Assembly: GCF_003610695.1 (NCBI RefSeq)
Contig: NZ_RAQH01000001.1
Span: forward strand, 496,001 to 560,000
Source: Epilithonimonas arachidiradicis
Lineage (GTDB): Bacteria > Bacteroidota > Bacteroidia > Flavobacteriales > Weeksellaceae
Length of the DNA stretch: 64,000 bases
Direction of reading: 5' to 3'
Below, in pieces: positions 28,251 through 38,090 of this stretch. The translations under genes and the position numbers were made by a program. The stretch's first letter is position 1. Each line of letters starts with the position of its first letter. The notes below the pieces were generated by a model. The model had not been told where the DNA came from and did no database searches. It saw nothing but the letters and a program-made list of their open reading frames with translations.

Positions 28251-29153
28251 ATGAGCAGGATATTTTCACCAGGCAAGTTAATGCTTACCTCAGAATATGT
28301 TGCTGTTGATGGCGCTCTTGTCCTGGCTATTCCAACAAAGCTGGGACAAGAGCTTTTTTATACAGAGAATGAAGACCAGAAGTCATTGATTGTTTGGGAA
28401 GCTTATCATCAGAATCAAGTATGGCTCAAAGCTGTTATCAATTATAAAAATTGGGAAATCTTCGAAACCAATGATTCCAAAGCTTCGGAGTTCATTCTTA
28501 AAACACTCAAAAATGTTCAGAATCTTTCTGATACCAAACTAAAAAGTGATACTTCTTATCACATCAAAACTAATCTTCAGTTTCCTTCAGACTTCGGATT
28601 AGGAAGCAGTTCTACCTTGATGAATAATCTTGCAGAATGGGCAAACATCGATGCTTTTATTCTGAACGAAATCAGTTTAGGCGGAAGTGGTTATGACGTT
28701 GCTGTTGCCAAAGAAAAATCTGCAGTTCTCTACAGCCGTTTTCCGGAAAGGACTTATCATAAAATTGATTTCAATCCGAGTTTTAAAAATGAACTGATTT
28801 TCATTCATCTCAATCAAAAACAAGATACAAGAGAAGGGATTTCTCATTACAAGTCTAAGCCAACTTCAACGGAATTAATCAATGACTATTCTAAATTAAC
28901 CAAAATGATTGTCAATAGTCAAAATTTGGAAGAATTTTCAGAATTAATGACAATTCACGAGCAAAAACTGTCTGATTTTCTCGGAATCCCAACTGTAAAA
29001 GAAAAATATTTCCAAAATTGCCCGAGCTTTGTCAAAAGTTTGGGAGCTTGGGGTGGAGATTTCGTCCTTGCGTCCAAATTTGGAGATTATGAAAGCTATT
29101 TCAAAAAGCAAGGTTTCCCCAGAATATTTTCTTGGCCGGATTTAATTAATTGA
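28251..29153 (+). CDS. GHMP kinase of the 'GYDIA' type
   Basis: A 300-residue small-molecule kinase. SPGKLMLTSEYVAV at the N-terminus, the ATP loop PSDFGLGSSST (112-122), and SGYDVAVAK (146-154, which is GYDIA in relatives) define the group. Such proteins occur across Flavobacteriia and resemble mevalonate or phosphomevalonate kinases; a role in the mevalonate route to isoprenoids is likely but not proved. No other mevalonate gene is adjacent. pckA follows 118 bp downstream but has its own promoter. Confidence 0.82.
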   Translation: MSRIFSPGKLMLTSEYVAVDGALVLAIPTKLGQELFYTENEDQKSLIVWEAYHQNQVWLKAVINYKNWEIFETNDSKASEFILKTLKNVQNLSDTKLKSDTSYHIKTNLQFPSDFGLGSSSTLMNNLAEWANIDAFILNEISLGGSGYDVAVAKEKSAVLYSRFPERTYHKIDFNPSFKNELIFIHLNQKQDTREGISHYKSKPTSTELINDYSKLTKMIVNSQNLEEFSELMTIHEQKLSDFLGIPTVKEKYFQNCPSFVKSLGAWGGDFVLASKFGDYESYFKKQGFPRIFSWPDLIN

Positions 29154-29180
29154 TTATTAACTAATTATAAATTTTATTTT

Positions 29181-29198
29181 AACTGATGAATGTCAGTT
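29181..29198. promoter_or_regulatory. small inverted repeat just upstream of the pckA -33 box
   Basis: AACTGA (29181-29186) and TCAGTT (29193-29198) flank a six-base spacer, ten bases upstream of the TTG of the pckA promoter. The place fits an operator or activator site; pckA is a carbon-control gene in many bacteria. Short enough that chance is possible. Confidence 0.35.
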
Positions 29199-29208
29199 TA
29201 TAAAAACT

Positions 29209-29237
29209 TTGATAATTCGCTGATATTTTTACATTTG
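29209..29237 (+). promoter_or_regulatory. promoter of pckA
   Basis: TTG at 29209-29211, an 18-bp spacer, then TACATTTG at 29230-29237: a full match to TTG-N17-23-TAnnTTTG, 34 bp before the ATG. Confidence 0.7.
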
Positions 29238-29271
29238 TCGCAACACCTTTAATCTTCAAAAAAAATTAAAA

Positions 29272-30885
29272 ATGGACAAGTTAAAATCTTATCTTGAACG
29301 TCAAGGTATTTTCAATCCGAAAGAAATCATCCACAATCCAACTTATGAAGAAATTTTCCAGGCGGAAATGGATCCGAATAATTCCGGATTTGCTAAAGGC
29401 GTTTTGACAAAGTCGGGAGCTGTGGCTGTAAAAACGGGAATTTTTACCGGCAGGTCTCCAAAAGACCGATATATTGTAAAAGACAATATCACTCAGGATA
29501 CGATTTGGTGGGACGGCAATATCAATCGTCCAACTACAGTCGAAGTTTTTGATGAGTTAAAAGACATCGTTACCAAAGACCTTTCCGGCGACAGAATCTA
29601 CGTTATCGATACATTTTGTGGTTCTAATGAGGATACAAGACTGAAAGTGAGGTTCGTGACAAAAGTGGCCTGGCAAGCTCATTTTGTGATGAATATGTTC
29701 ATCCGTCCTTCTCATTATGATCTTCAAAATTATGGAGAGCCGGATTTTGTAGTGATTAATTCTTCCGAATCTGTCAATCCAAATTGGGAACAACACGGGC
29801 TTAATTCTGAAGTTTTTGTAATGTTCGATTTGACCAAGAAAATGCAGATTATCGGCGGAACTTGGTACGGCGGAGAAATGAAGAAAGGAATGTTCGCAAT
29901 AATGAACTATTACCTCCCTTTGAAAGGAATGGCTTCTATGCATTGTTCAGCCAACGTAGGTGAGGACGGTGACGTAGCGGTTTTCTTTGGACTTTCCGGA
30001 ACAGGTAAAACAACGCTTTCTGCAGACCCAAAACGTTATCTGATTGGCGATGATGAGCACGGCTGGGATAACAATGGTGTTTTCAATTACGAAGGTGGTT
30101 GCTACGCAAAAGTAATTGATCTTAGCAAGGAAAAAGAACCGGATATCTATGGCGCTATCAGAAGAGATGCATTATTGGAAAACGTCGTAACAGACGACGA
30201 AGGGAATGTAGATTATGCTGATGGTTCGATTACGGAAAATACAAGAGTTTCCTATCCAATTTATCATATCAGCAAAATTGTTCTGCCTTCCAAAGCTGGT
30301 CACGCGAGTAAAATCATTTATTTGTCGGCAGATGCATTCGGGGTTTTGCCTCCGGTTTCTATCTTGACAGACCAACAGGCGCAATATCATTTCCTTTGCG
30401 GATATACATCAAAATTAGCAGGAACAGAACGCGGTATCACAGAACCGACACCTTCTTTTTCACCGGCATTTGGAGAAGCATTTTTGACATTGCATCCCAC
30501 GATGTATTCCAAAACGTTGATTGGAAAAATGAAAGAGCACGGCGCAAAAGCTTATTTGGTAAATACAGGCTGGAACGGAACTGGAAAGAGAATTTCTCTT
30601 AAAGATACGAGAGCGATTATCGATGCTATTATTGATGGAAGCATTGATAATGCAGCAACTAATAAAGTTCCTGTAATGAATTTGGAATTCCCTGTTGCAT
30701 TACCAAATGTTTCTGAAAATATCTTGGATCCAAGAGATACTTATGAGAATAATTCTGATTGGGAAGCTAAGGCTAAAGATTTGGCTGCGAGATATATTAA
30801 GTATTTTGAGCAATTTACAGATAATGACGAAGCTCTGGAATTGGTTTCTTCGGGACCGATTTTATCAGAAGTTCATCAGGACTAG
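29272..30885 (+). CDS. pckA: phosphoenolpyruvate carboxykinase (ATP)
   Basis: A 537-residue ATP-type PEPCK of standard length. [12 protein letters not shown] near residue 62, the kinase loop [11 protein letters not shown] starting at about 240, and [10 protein letters not shown] define it. [16 protein letters not shown] (here [14 protein letters not shown]) and YTSKLAGTE complete the signature. It decarboxylates and phosphorylates oxaloacetate, the first committed step of gluconeogenesis, or runs in reverse during anaplerosis. Monocistronic, with its own promoter and terminator. Confidence 0.97.
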   Translation: MDKLKSYLERQGIFNPKEIIHNPTYEEIFQAEMDPNNSGFAKGVLTKSGAVAVKTGIFTGRSPKDRYIVKDNITQDTIWWDGNINRPTTVEVFDELKDIVTKDLSGDRIYVIDTFCGSNEDTRLKVRFVTKVAWQAHFVMNMFIRPSHYDLQNYGEPDFVVINSSESVNPNWEQHGLNSEVFVMFDLTKKMQIIGGTWYGGEMKKGMFAIMNYYLPLKGMASMHCSANVGEDGDVAVFFGLSGTGKTTLSADPKRYLIGDDEHGWDNNGVFNYEGGCYAKVIDLSKEKEPDIYGAIRRDALLENVVTDDEGNVDYADGSITENTRVSYPIYHISKIVLPSKAGHASKIIYLSADAFGVLPPVSILTDQQAQYHFLCGYTSKLAGTERGITEPTPSFSPAFGEAFLTLHPTMYSKTLIGKMKEHGAKAYLVNTGWNGTGKRISLKDTRAIIDAIIDGSIDNAATNKVPVMNLEFPVALPNVSENILDPRDTYENNSDWEAKAKDLAARYIKYFEQFTDNDEALELVSSGPILSEVHQD

Positions 30886-30891
30886 AAACAG

Positions 30892-30921
30892 AAACGCTTC
30901 CAATTTTGGAAGCGTTTTTTT
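30892..30921 (+). terminator. intrinsic terminator after pckA
   Basis: AAACGCTTCCA (30892-30902) pairs with TGGAAGCGTTT (30907-30917) around ATTT, followed by Ts to 30921. Confidence 0.9.
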
Positions 30922-30930
30922 ATTAATGGG

Positions 30931-30952
30931 CTTCGAGAGCCTCAGCCTGACA
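30931..30952. repeat. half copy of the CTTCGAC..CTGACA intergenic repeat
   Basis: CTTCGAGAGCCTCAGCCTGACA resembles each arm of the inverted repeat at 59633-59707. It lies between the pckA terminator and a convergent gene. Confidence 0.5.
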
Positions 30953-30959
30953 ACATAAA

Positions 30960-31715
30960 CTATTGTATCAATTTTCCGTCTTGTTGAAGGATAACTTTAT
31001 TGTTTTGTTCAACGGTCAAATCGATTTCCGGTGCATCTTTTTCGCCAATAATTCCTCTGTAAATAATGTAACTGAACTCGCCTTTTTTGAAAGTAATGGT
31101 ATGATTACCGCCGCTTCCTTCCATTCTGATTTCACCATTAGTCAAAATCAAATCGGGTTTTGTAGATTCTTTTTTATCTGATTTCCAAGAAGCATAACGG
31201 TATTTTCCATTGCCTAGTTCATCAATTCTAATCAAATAACTTTTAGTTGTCAATTTATAAACTGGCGATTTATATTGTCTCAAAGTGGAAAATAGATTTT
31301 TCTTTTCGTTAACAATAATGGTGTTTTTTTGATTTGTTTCAAATGGACTTTGATAATTCAGGGCTGTAATTCTTCCATCTGTATCAATCCACAAATCTCC
31401 GTTGTCCAACATTATTCCTCGCCAGCCGACTTCTGACCATTGCTCAATTTTGGAATTTGAAATTTTATTAATGATTTTCGCATCAAAAATCTGATTGAAT
31501 CTCTTCTTTAATTCAGCATTGTTTTTAATATCAGGAATTGGATATTCTCTTCTCAGAGGATAATTGACAATTTTAGAAATTCCGTCAATATTTTTGGTCT
31601 GAAATAACTTAATTATTTTCTGAATATTTTCAGTCTTAATTTTATCCAGCTTTTCGTTTTGGGAAAATACAACACTGGAAATCAATAAAAAGAAAAATAA
31701 AATCTTGTATTTCAT
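30960..31715 (-). CDS. secreted protein of unknown function
   Basis: A 251-residue protein with signal peptide MKYKILFFFLLISSVVFSQ. I do not recognise a family. The mature part opens with a helical stretch (IQKIIKLFQTKNIDGIS), contains a segment around GWRGIMLDNGDLWIDTDGRITAL like a secreted-enzyme-associated fold, and ends in beta-rich sequence (GEIRMEGSGGNHTITFKKGEF). It lies 12 bp after the MBL-fold gene on the same strand, so the two are probably one transcript. A periplasmic location is predicted; it lacks a lipobox. Confidence 0.75.
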   Translation of the reverse strand: MKYKILFFFLLISSVVFSQNEKLDKIKTENIQKIIKLFQTKNIDGISKIVNYPLRREYPIPDIKNNAELKKRFNQIFDAKIINKISNSKIEQWSEVGWRGIMLDNGDLWIDTDGRITALNYQSPFETNQKNTIIVNEKKNLFSTLRQYKSPVYKLTTKSYLIRIDELGNGKYRYASWKSDKKESTKPDLILTNGEIRMEGSGGNHTITFKKGEFSYIIYRGIIGEKDAPEIDLTVEQNNKVILQQDGKLIQ

Positions 31716-31727
31716 AACTAATTAATT

Positions 31728-32366
31728 TTATTTAAGGAAAGGGTTATGCTCTTTTTCAAAACCGATTGATGTTGGTTCTCCGTGTCCGCTGTAGACTTTT
31801 GTGCTTTCCGGCAAAGTCAGTAATTTATTTTTAATACTCGAAATCAATTGTTCATAATCGCCTTTGTGAAGGTCGGTTCTCCCAATGCTCATCATAAAAA
31901 GCGCATCGCCGGAAATCACAAATCCGTTATTTTGATTATAAAAAGCAACACTTCCCGGCGAATGTCCAGGGACGTCGAAAATTTCAATGGTTTCAGAACC
32001 TAAGTTTAATCTATCACCTTCTTTAATATGCTGAATTTCCCCTTTGAAAGCAGGAAAGAAAAAGCCATAATTTTTAGCAGTGAAAGAAGCTCGGTCAAGA
32101 ATTTCCATCTCATTGGAATGAATTAAAATCGGAACATCAAAAGTATCATAAGCCCATTGCAAACCAAGAATATGGTCGATGTGTGCGTGCGTCAGCAGAA
32201 TATTTTTGATACTAAGCCCATTGGTTTTGATGAAATTGTACAAAGTTTCGGTTTCTGCTTCGGGCATATTTCCCGGATCTATAAGAAAAGCCTCCTTTTC
32301 ATCGTTATAAATAACGTATGTATTCTCAGAAAACGGGTTAAATGCAAAGGATTTTACGTGCAACAT
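31728..32366 (-). CDS. MBL-fold metallohydrolase (glyoxalase II-like)
   Basis: A 212-residue cytoplasmic metallo-beta-lactamase-fold enzyme. LLTHAHIDHILG supplies the metal ligands H60, H62, D64 and H65; GHSPGSVAFY and SGDALF give later ligands, and YSGHGEPTSIGFE the last histidine. The pattern is that of glyoxalase II-type thioesterases or persulfide-type hydrolases. I chose ATG 32366 (MLHVKSFAFNPFSENTY), the family's usual start, over the longer frame from 32399. The substrate is not determined. Confidence 0.88.
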   Translation of the reverse strand: MLHVKSFAFNPFSENTYVIYNDEKEAFLIDPGNMPEAETETLYNFIKTNGLSIKNILLTHAHIDHILGLQWAYDTFDVPILIHSNEMEILDRASFTAKNYGFFFPAFKGEIQHIKEGDRLNLGSETIEIFDVPGHSPGSVAFYNQNNGFVISGDALFMMSIGRTDLHKGDYEQLISSIKNKLLTLPESTKVYSGHGEPTSIGFEKEHNPFLK

Positions 32367-32411
32367 TCTTTTTATTTTAGATGTAAAAATATAAAACATT
32401 AACTTAGCAAG

Positions 32412-33623
32412 ATGAAGGTAATTAAACTATTTTTTCTTTTTTTAAGTGCAATTTCTTTTGGACAGGAAATCAAAAGTATCCAAATCTTTAATCCTAAAAC
32501 CAATGATGAAACGCCGGTTATTGCTCAAGGTGGACAATTGATTTTAAGATTCGATGATTTGTCCAACAGCAGCCAATTGTATAGATATACTTACAAGCAT
32601 TACAATAAAAACTGGGAAGAAGACGGTTTGTTTTTCACAGAATTTGCCAATGGAAGTATGAATGCTTTGATTGAGAATTTCCAATATTCTTTCAATACTT
32701 ATCAGAAATATACGCACTACGAACTAGCTTTCCCGAATGAGAAAATTCAGCCAAAAATATCTGGAAATTATGAGATTATCGTTTACAAAGATTCTCAGGA
32801 AAAACCTTTGTTTACAAGAAGATTTTGTATCTATGAAGATGGGGCTAATTTGGGAATCAATGTCACAAGATTTATTGATGCTAAAAATCCCAACCTGAAA
32901 CAAAGGATTGAAATTCAGGCAACTGGAAATGGTTCTGGAATTACCAATAATTTGTCATCGCTCTCGTTAAGTGTGATTCAAAATAACAATTGGGATATTG
33001 CTTTGAAAAACCTGCGCGCCAGCTCAACAATGGGAAATCAGCTTTTGTTTCAACAACTGAATTTGGCTTTTCCGGGAAATAATGAGTTCTATTATTTTGA
33101 TAATAAGATTATGAATCAGGCGATGGATATGGTGGCCAATACAGAAAACATCGATGGCAGAAACTACACTTATCTCTATCCGGTCTGGGCTTATCCTGGT
33201 GATTACCAATATCAGCCGGACGTGAATGGTGCTTTCTATTTCCGCAGAAATGATTTAGGGATCGAAAGGAATGCGGACAGAGAAGCGGATTATTCCTGGG
33301 TTTATTTTGCTCTTGATAGTCAGAAGTCGGATAAAGAATTCTATGTTCTTGGGATGTTCAATGATTATAAAGCTGACAAAACCAGCCAAATGCAATATGA
33401 TGAGAAAGCTCAGAAGTATATTGCAAAAATCTATCTGAAACAAGGCTTTTATAATTATATCATTGCGACAAAAGGTTCTGATGGCAAACTGAATTACGGT
33501 GAAGTCAATGGAAATTTCTGGCAAACAGAAAACCTTTATCAGGCCTTCTTATATTACACACCATTCGGAAGAAACTTCGATGGATTGCTTGGTTATGGAG
33601 AGTTCAGGACGCCTGTGAGATAA
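32412..33623 (+). CDS. type IX secretion system plug protein (DUF5103)
   Basis: A 403-residue secreted protein with signal peptide [36 protein letters not shown], then [12 protein letters not shown] and the closing [15 protein letters not shown] match DUF5103, the family of the plug protein that closes the periplasmic side of the SprA translocon. This agrees with a T9SS cargo protein elsewhere in the window (19835-21202). It is divergent from the MBL gene with 45 bp between the start codons. TAACTTAG at 32400-32407 is a one-mismatch -7 box. Confidence 0.85.
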   Translation: MKVIKLFFLFLSAISFGQEIKSIQIFNPKTNDETPVIAQGGQLILRFDDLSNSSQLYRYTYKHYNKNWEEDGLFFTEFANGSMNALIENFQYSFNTYQKYTHYELAFPNEKIQPKISGNYEIIVYKDSQEKPLFTRRFCIYEDGANLGINVTRFIDAKNPNLKQRIEIQATGNGSGITNNLSSLSLSVIQNNNWDIALKNLRASSTMGNQLLFQQLNLAFPGNNEFYYFDNKIMNQAMDMVANTENIDGRNYTYLYPVWAYPGDYQYQPDVNGAFYFRRNDLGIERNADREADYSWVYFALDSQKSDKEFYVLGMFNDYKADKTSQMQYDEKAQKYIAKIYLKQGFYNYIIATKGSDGKLNYGEVNGNFWQTENLYQAFLYYTPFGRNFDGLLGYGEFRTPVR

Positions 33624-33705
33624 TTATTTATATTATTTTGTGAATCATTGCTAATAATCTGGTTTTTTGGAATAATTTTAGCTAATAACTTTCAAAACGA
33701 ATTTT

Positions 33706-33999
33706 ATGGAACTTCTCTTTGAAAACAAAAAGTCTGGAAATGGCGGATTTATATCAATGAAGAATCAACAGGAAGAAATTGGAAGATTGACTTACACCAT
33801 CGTTCCTGAACTCAAAAAACTGATTGTAAGTTATGTGATGGTTTTTCCAAAATTCGAAGGGAAAGGTCTAGGAAAAATGCTTGTTGAGAAATCTGTAGAT
33901 TTTGCAAGGAAGAATGGCTGGTCTATCAAAGCGCATTGTTCCTATGCCCACGCCGTTCTCAGCAGAAAATCAGATGTGAAAGACGTTTTCGTCGCCTAA
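33706..33999 (+). CDS. small GNAT-type N-acetyltransferase (YjdJ-like)
   Basis: A 97-residue protein of the short GCN5-like family (Acetyltransf_CG type). IGRLTYTIVPELKKLIVSYVMVFPKFEGKGLGKMLV (quoted in part) contains the acetyl-CoA loop EGKGLGK, followed by a helix and KAHCSYAHAVL with the family's conserved cysteine. The substrate is unknown. It is monocistronic, closed by the GC-rich terminator at 34033. Confidence 0.83.
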   Translation: MELLFENKKSGNGGFISMKNQQEEIGRLTYTIVPELKKLIVSYVMVFPKFEGKGLGKMLVEKSVDFARKNGWSIKAHCSYAHAVLSRKSDVKDVFVA

Positions 34000-34032
34000 A
34001 GATAAATTATTACCTTGGTAATACTAAAGTTA

Positions 34033-34061
34033 CGGCTCGCAATTGCGAGCCGAGCTTTTTT
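34033..34061 (+). terminator. intrinsic terminator between the GNAT gene and rho
   Basis: CGGCTCGCAATTGCGAGCCG (34033-34052) is a perfect palindrome with T-rich sequence following on the plus strand (34056-34061). It serves the GNAT gene; on the rho strand the following bases are not a clear T run. Confidence 0.8.
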
Positions 34062-34076
34062 ATTTAATCTGAAAAA

Positions 34077-35822
<1,746 letters not shown>

Positions 35823-35909
35823 ATAAATACGTAAAGGGTAAATTTTTATTTGTGTATAAGTAAGAATGAAAACCAGGAGGTTATCATTTTTAAATAGGTG
35901 ATTACAATG

Positions 35910-35939
35910 CAAATCTACATTAATTTTTGAATTAAGCAA
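35910..35939 (-). promoter_or_regulatory. promoter of rho
   Basis: On the minus strand: TTG (35939-35937), a 19-bp spacer, then TAGATTTG (35917-35910), a full consensus match. It leaves a leader of about 80 nt before the ATG, room for autoregulation. It interleaves with the divergent promoter at 35927-35956. Confidence 0.7.
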
Positions 35940-35956
35940 AAATTATTTTACTTTTG
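35927..35956 (+). promoter_or_regulatory. promoter of the DUF4293 gene
   Basis: TTG at 35927-35929, a 19-bp spacer, then TACTTTTG at 35949-35956: a full consensus match 41 bp before the ATG. Its -33 box lies inside the rho promoter spacer. Confidence 0.7.
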
Positions 35957-35997
35957 CAAACGATTTTAAGCTTTTTTATAAAGGATTTATAATAAAG

Positions 35998-36387
35998 ATG
36001 TTACAAAGAATACAAACAGTCTGGATATTTTTAGCAGTTTTGGGAAGTGTTTTCCTGAACATCACCGCACAGGATTTTGACATTCTTGGTAGATATTTGA
36101 CGATTAATGCTCTGACAGTTATATTAATTTTGTTTGGGGTATTAAGCATTTTTAGTTTCAAAAACCGTAAAAGACAAATCTTGCTGAATAACATCAGCAT
36201 TTTTATAAACGCTTTGTTGATTGGTCTTTTGACTTACTGGCTATTAAACTTATCCGGAGGAATCCAATTTCCTGAGAAGGGTATTGAGCCGATTTTCCCA
36301 TTAATCTCGGTAATATGTTTGCTTTTGGCAAATATTTACATCAAGAAAGATGAGAGGCTCGTAAAATCTGTAGACAGACTTCGATAG
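35998..36387 (+). CDS. DUF4293 family membrane protein
   Basis: A 129-residue protein with four predicted membrane helices. It begins MLQRIQTVWIFLAVLGSVFLN, the usual start of DUF4293, and ends with a positively charged tail. The family occurs in Bacteroidota, often next to rho, as here. Its function is unknown. It is divergent from rho with interleaved promoters. Confidence 0.85.
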   Translation: MLQRIQTVWIFLAVLGSVFLNITAQDFDILGRYLTINALTVILILFGVLSIFSFKNRKRQILLNNISIFINALLIGLLTYWLLNLSGGIQFPEKGIEPIFPLISVICLLLANIYIKKDERLVKSVDRLR

Positions 36388-36412
36388 ACTTACGACGATT
36401 TTTTTGAGTGAG

Positions 36413-36442
36413 AACAGCTTCCTTTTTGGAGGCTGTTTTTTA
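36413..36442 (+). terminator. intrinsic terminator after the DUF4293 gene
   Basis: AACAGCTTCC (36413-36422) pairs with GGAGGCTGTT (36428-36437), one G-T wobble, around five Ts, followed by a T run. Confidence 0.85.
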
Positions 36443-36472
36443 TTTTAATAGATTTGTTAGAAGCTTAATAAC

Positions 36473-37051
36473 GTGGACACATTCAATCACTTAAAAACAA
36501 TCATCAGCATTATCCTAAGTCTGGGAATCGGAACTTTGCTGAATGGTAGCGTCAAATTCATCCAGCATCCCGGTAGGAACAAGCCATTCTGGATTCACTT
36601 GCTGTTTGTACTGTATATTTTTATTTTGATGATCCATTTCTGGTGGTGGGAATACCGTTTGCGTGCGATCACGTCGTGGACTTTCACGCAGTACATTTTC
36701 ATTATTGGTTATATTATTTTATTTTTTGTCTTGTGTACACTGCTTTATCCTGCCGATTTGAAAGACCATAACAACGATTACAAAACTTACTTTTTTTCCC
36801 GCAGAAAGTGGCTTTTCGGATTTCTCGCCGTGATGTTTTGCCTAGATCTGGTCGATACGCTTTATAAAGGTAAGGATTATCTGGAATCGTTGATGCCGTT
36901 GTATGGAATCCGGGTGTTGACACACATTCCGTTGAGTTTAGCTTTGGTTTTCATTAATTCTAAAAAGAATAGCTATTATGCAGGTGTTTTAATCTTTTTT
37001 ATTCTATTCGAGGTTTTCTTTATCTACAAGCGCTATTACCTTTATGCATAA
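36473..37051 (+). CDS. multi-pass membrane protein of unknown function
   Basis: A 192-residue protein with about six hydrophobic segments (IISIILSLGIGTLL, FVLYIFILMIHFWWW, YIFIIGYIILFFVLC, and others) and many aromatic residues. I do not recognise a family. It starts at a GTG (36473); no ATG occurs in frame nearby upstream, and the first internal Met lies in the second helix. It ends at 37051, 56 bp before the M28 peptidase start, so co-transcription is possible. Confidence 0.7.
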   Translation: MDTFNHLKTIISIILSLGIGTLLNGSVKFIQHPGRNKPFWIHLLFVLYIFILMIHFWWWEYRLRAITSWTFTQYIFIIGYIILFFVLCTLLYPADLKDHNNDYKTYFFSRRKWLFGFLAVMFCLDLVDTLYKGKDYLESLMPLYGIRVLTHIPLSLALVFINSKKNSYYAGVLIFFILFEVFFIYKRYYLYA

Positions 37052-37107
37052 TGATTGGTAACAAATCCCGTAAAACATCGACTTATCATTTTAAAATTAA
37101 TCCATCA

Positions 37108-38034
37108 ATGAAAAAAATAATCTTCTTTATTCTAGCAGCCAATTCTCTATTTACTTTTGCGCAGGAAGTTTCTAAAGAACGTGTCATTAATATTGTATCA
37201 ACGCTTGCTTCAGACGAAATGAAAGGTCGTAAATTCGGAACGCCTGAAAATGATAAAGCGGCGGAATACATCGCTCAGGAATTCAAAAAAAATAATCTGG
37301 ATTACTGCTTTGGAGATTCTTATCTGATTCCTTTCGAATACAAAGGACAAAAGGGCTACAATGTTTGTGGAATCAAGAAAGGAAAATCAGAACAAAGTTT
37401 AGCTTATTCAGCACATTTTGATCATATCGGAACCAATAACAAAGAAGGCGATAATATCTACAACGGTGCAGACGACGATGCTAGTGGCGTTTCTACGGTA
37501 ATTGGTTTAGCAGATTATTTCAAAGATAAAAAAACAGACTTCTCAATGGTTTTTATGGCTTTCAATGCGGAAGAGATTGGATTGGTTGGTTCCAAAGCTT
37601 TATCCGAGAATCAAAGTCTGAACCCGGTTTTCAGTAATATTAAGGCACTTTTCAATTTCGAAATGTTGGCAACCGAATCTCAATTCGGGAAAAATGCCGT
37701 ATTTATGACAGGTGACGAGTTTTCTGACTTCGATGAATTGATTAATGCCAGTGCAGTAAATGGATTGAAAGTTTATCCAGACCCATATCAGGGTCAGCAT
37801 TTATTTTACAGGTCAGACAATGTGAATTTTGTCAAAAAGAAAATCATCGCCCATTCTATTTCCACTGTTGATATGAACAAGGCATCCCATTATCATGCTG
37901 TGAATGATGATATCAATATTGTAGATGCCGATAACTTGACGAATATCATCAACAACTTTGCAAAGACAATCAATAAGTTGAATACTAAAAACTTCCAGCC
38001 AAAATATAACGATAAGGTAAAATATGATTTCTAA
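37108..38034 (+). CDS. secreted M28-family metallopeptidase
   Basis: A 308-residue protein. Signal peptide MKKIIFFILAANSLFTFAQE is followed by a protease start (IVSTLASDEMKGRKFGTPEN). The zinc-site blocks are YSAHFDHIG, YNGADDDASGVSTVIGLA, and FNAEEIGLVGSKAL, supplying His, Asp and Glu ligands and the catalytic Glu. It is probably a periplasmic aminopeptidase. I chose ATG 37108 because the frame from 37051 puts 19 residues before the signal peptide and overlaps the upstream stop. Confidence 0.9.
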   Translation: MKKIIFFILAANSLFTFAQEVSKERVINIVSTLASDEMKGRKFGTPENDKAAEYIAQEFKKNNLDYCFGDSYLIPFEYKGQKGYNVCGIKKGKSEQSLAYSAHFDHIGTNNKEGDNIYNGADDDASGVSTVIGLADYFKDKKTDFSMVFMAFNAEEIGLVGSKALSENQSLNPVFSNIKALFNFEMLATESQFGKNAVFMTGDEFSDFDELINASAVNGLKVYPDPYQGQHLFYRSDNVNFVKKKIIAHSISTVDMNKASHYHAVNDDINIVDADNLTNIINNFAKTINKLNTKNFQPKYNDKVKYDF

Positions 38035-38065
38035 CGTCTTACCGAACTAAGCTATTTATTTTCCG

Positions 38066-38073
38066 TATTTTTG
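38066..38073 (+). promoter_or_regulatory. -7 box upstream of the ABC exporter gene
   Basis: TATTTTTG matches TAnnTTTG 17 bp before ATG 38091, but no TTG lies at the expected distance. Confidence 0.4.
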
Positions 38074-38090
38074 CCTTTCAATTTTTTTTA

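Noticed and set aside
35875-35880. AGGAGG on the plus strand in the rho leader
   Set aside because: No coding frame follows on the plus strand at a suitable distance (next gene starts 118 bp later), and in the rho mRNA the bases are the complement, not a ribosome site.
35823-35939. N-terminal extension of Rho
   Set aside because: It reads through the -7 and -33 boxes of the rho promoter; [15 protein letters not shown] is the family start.
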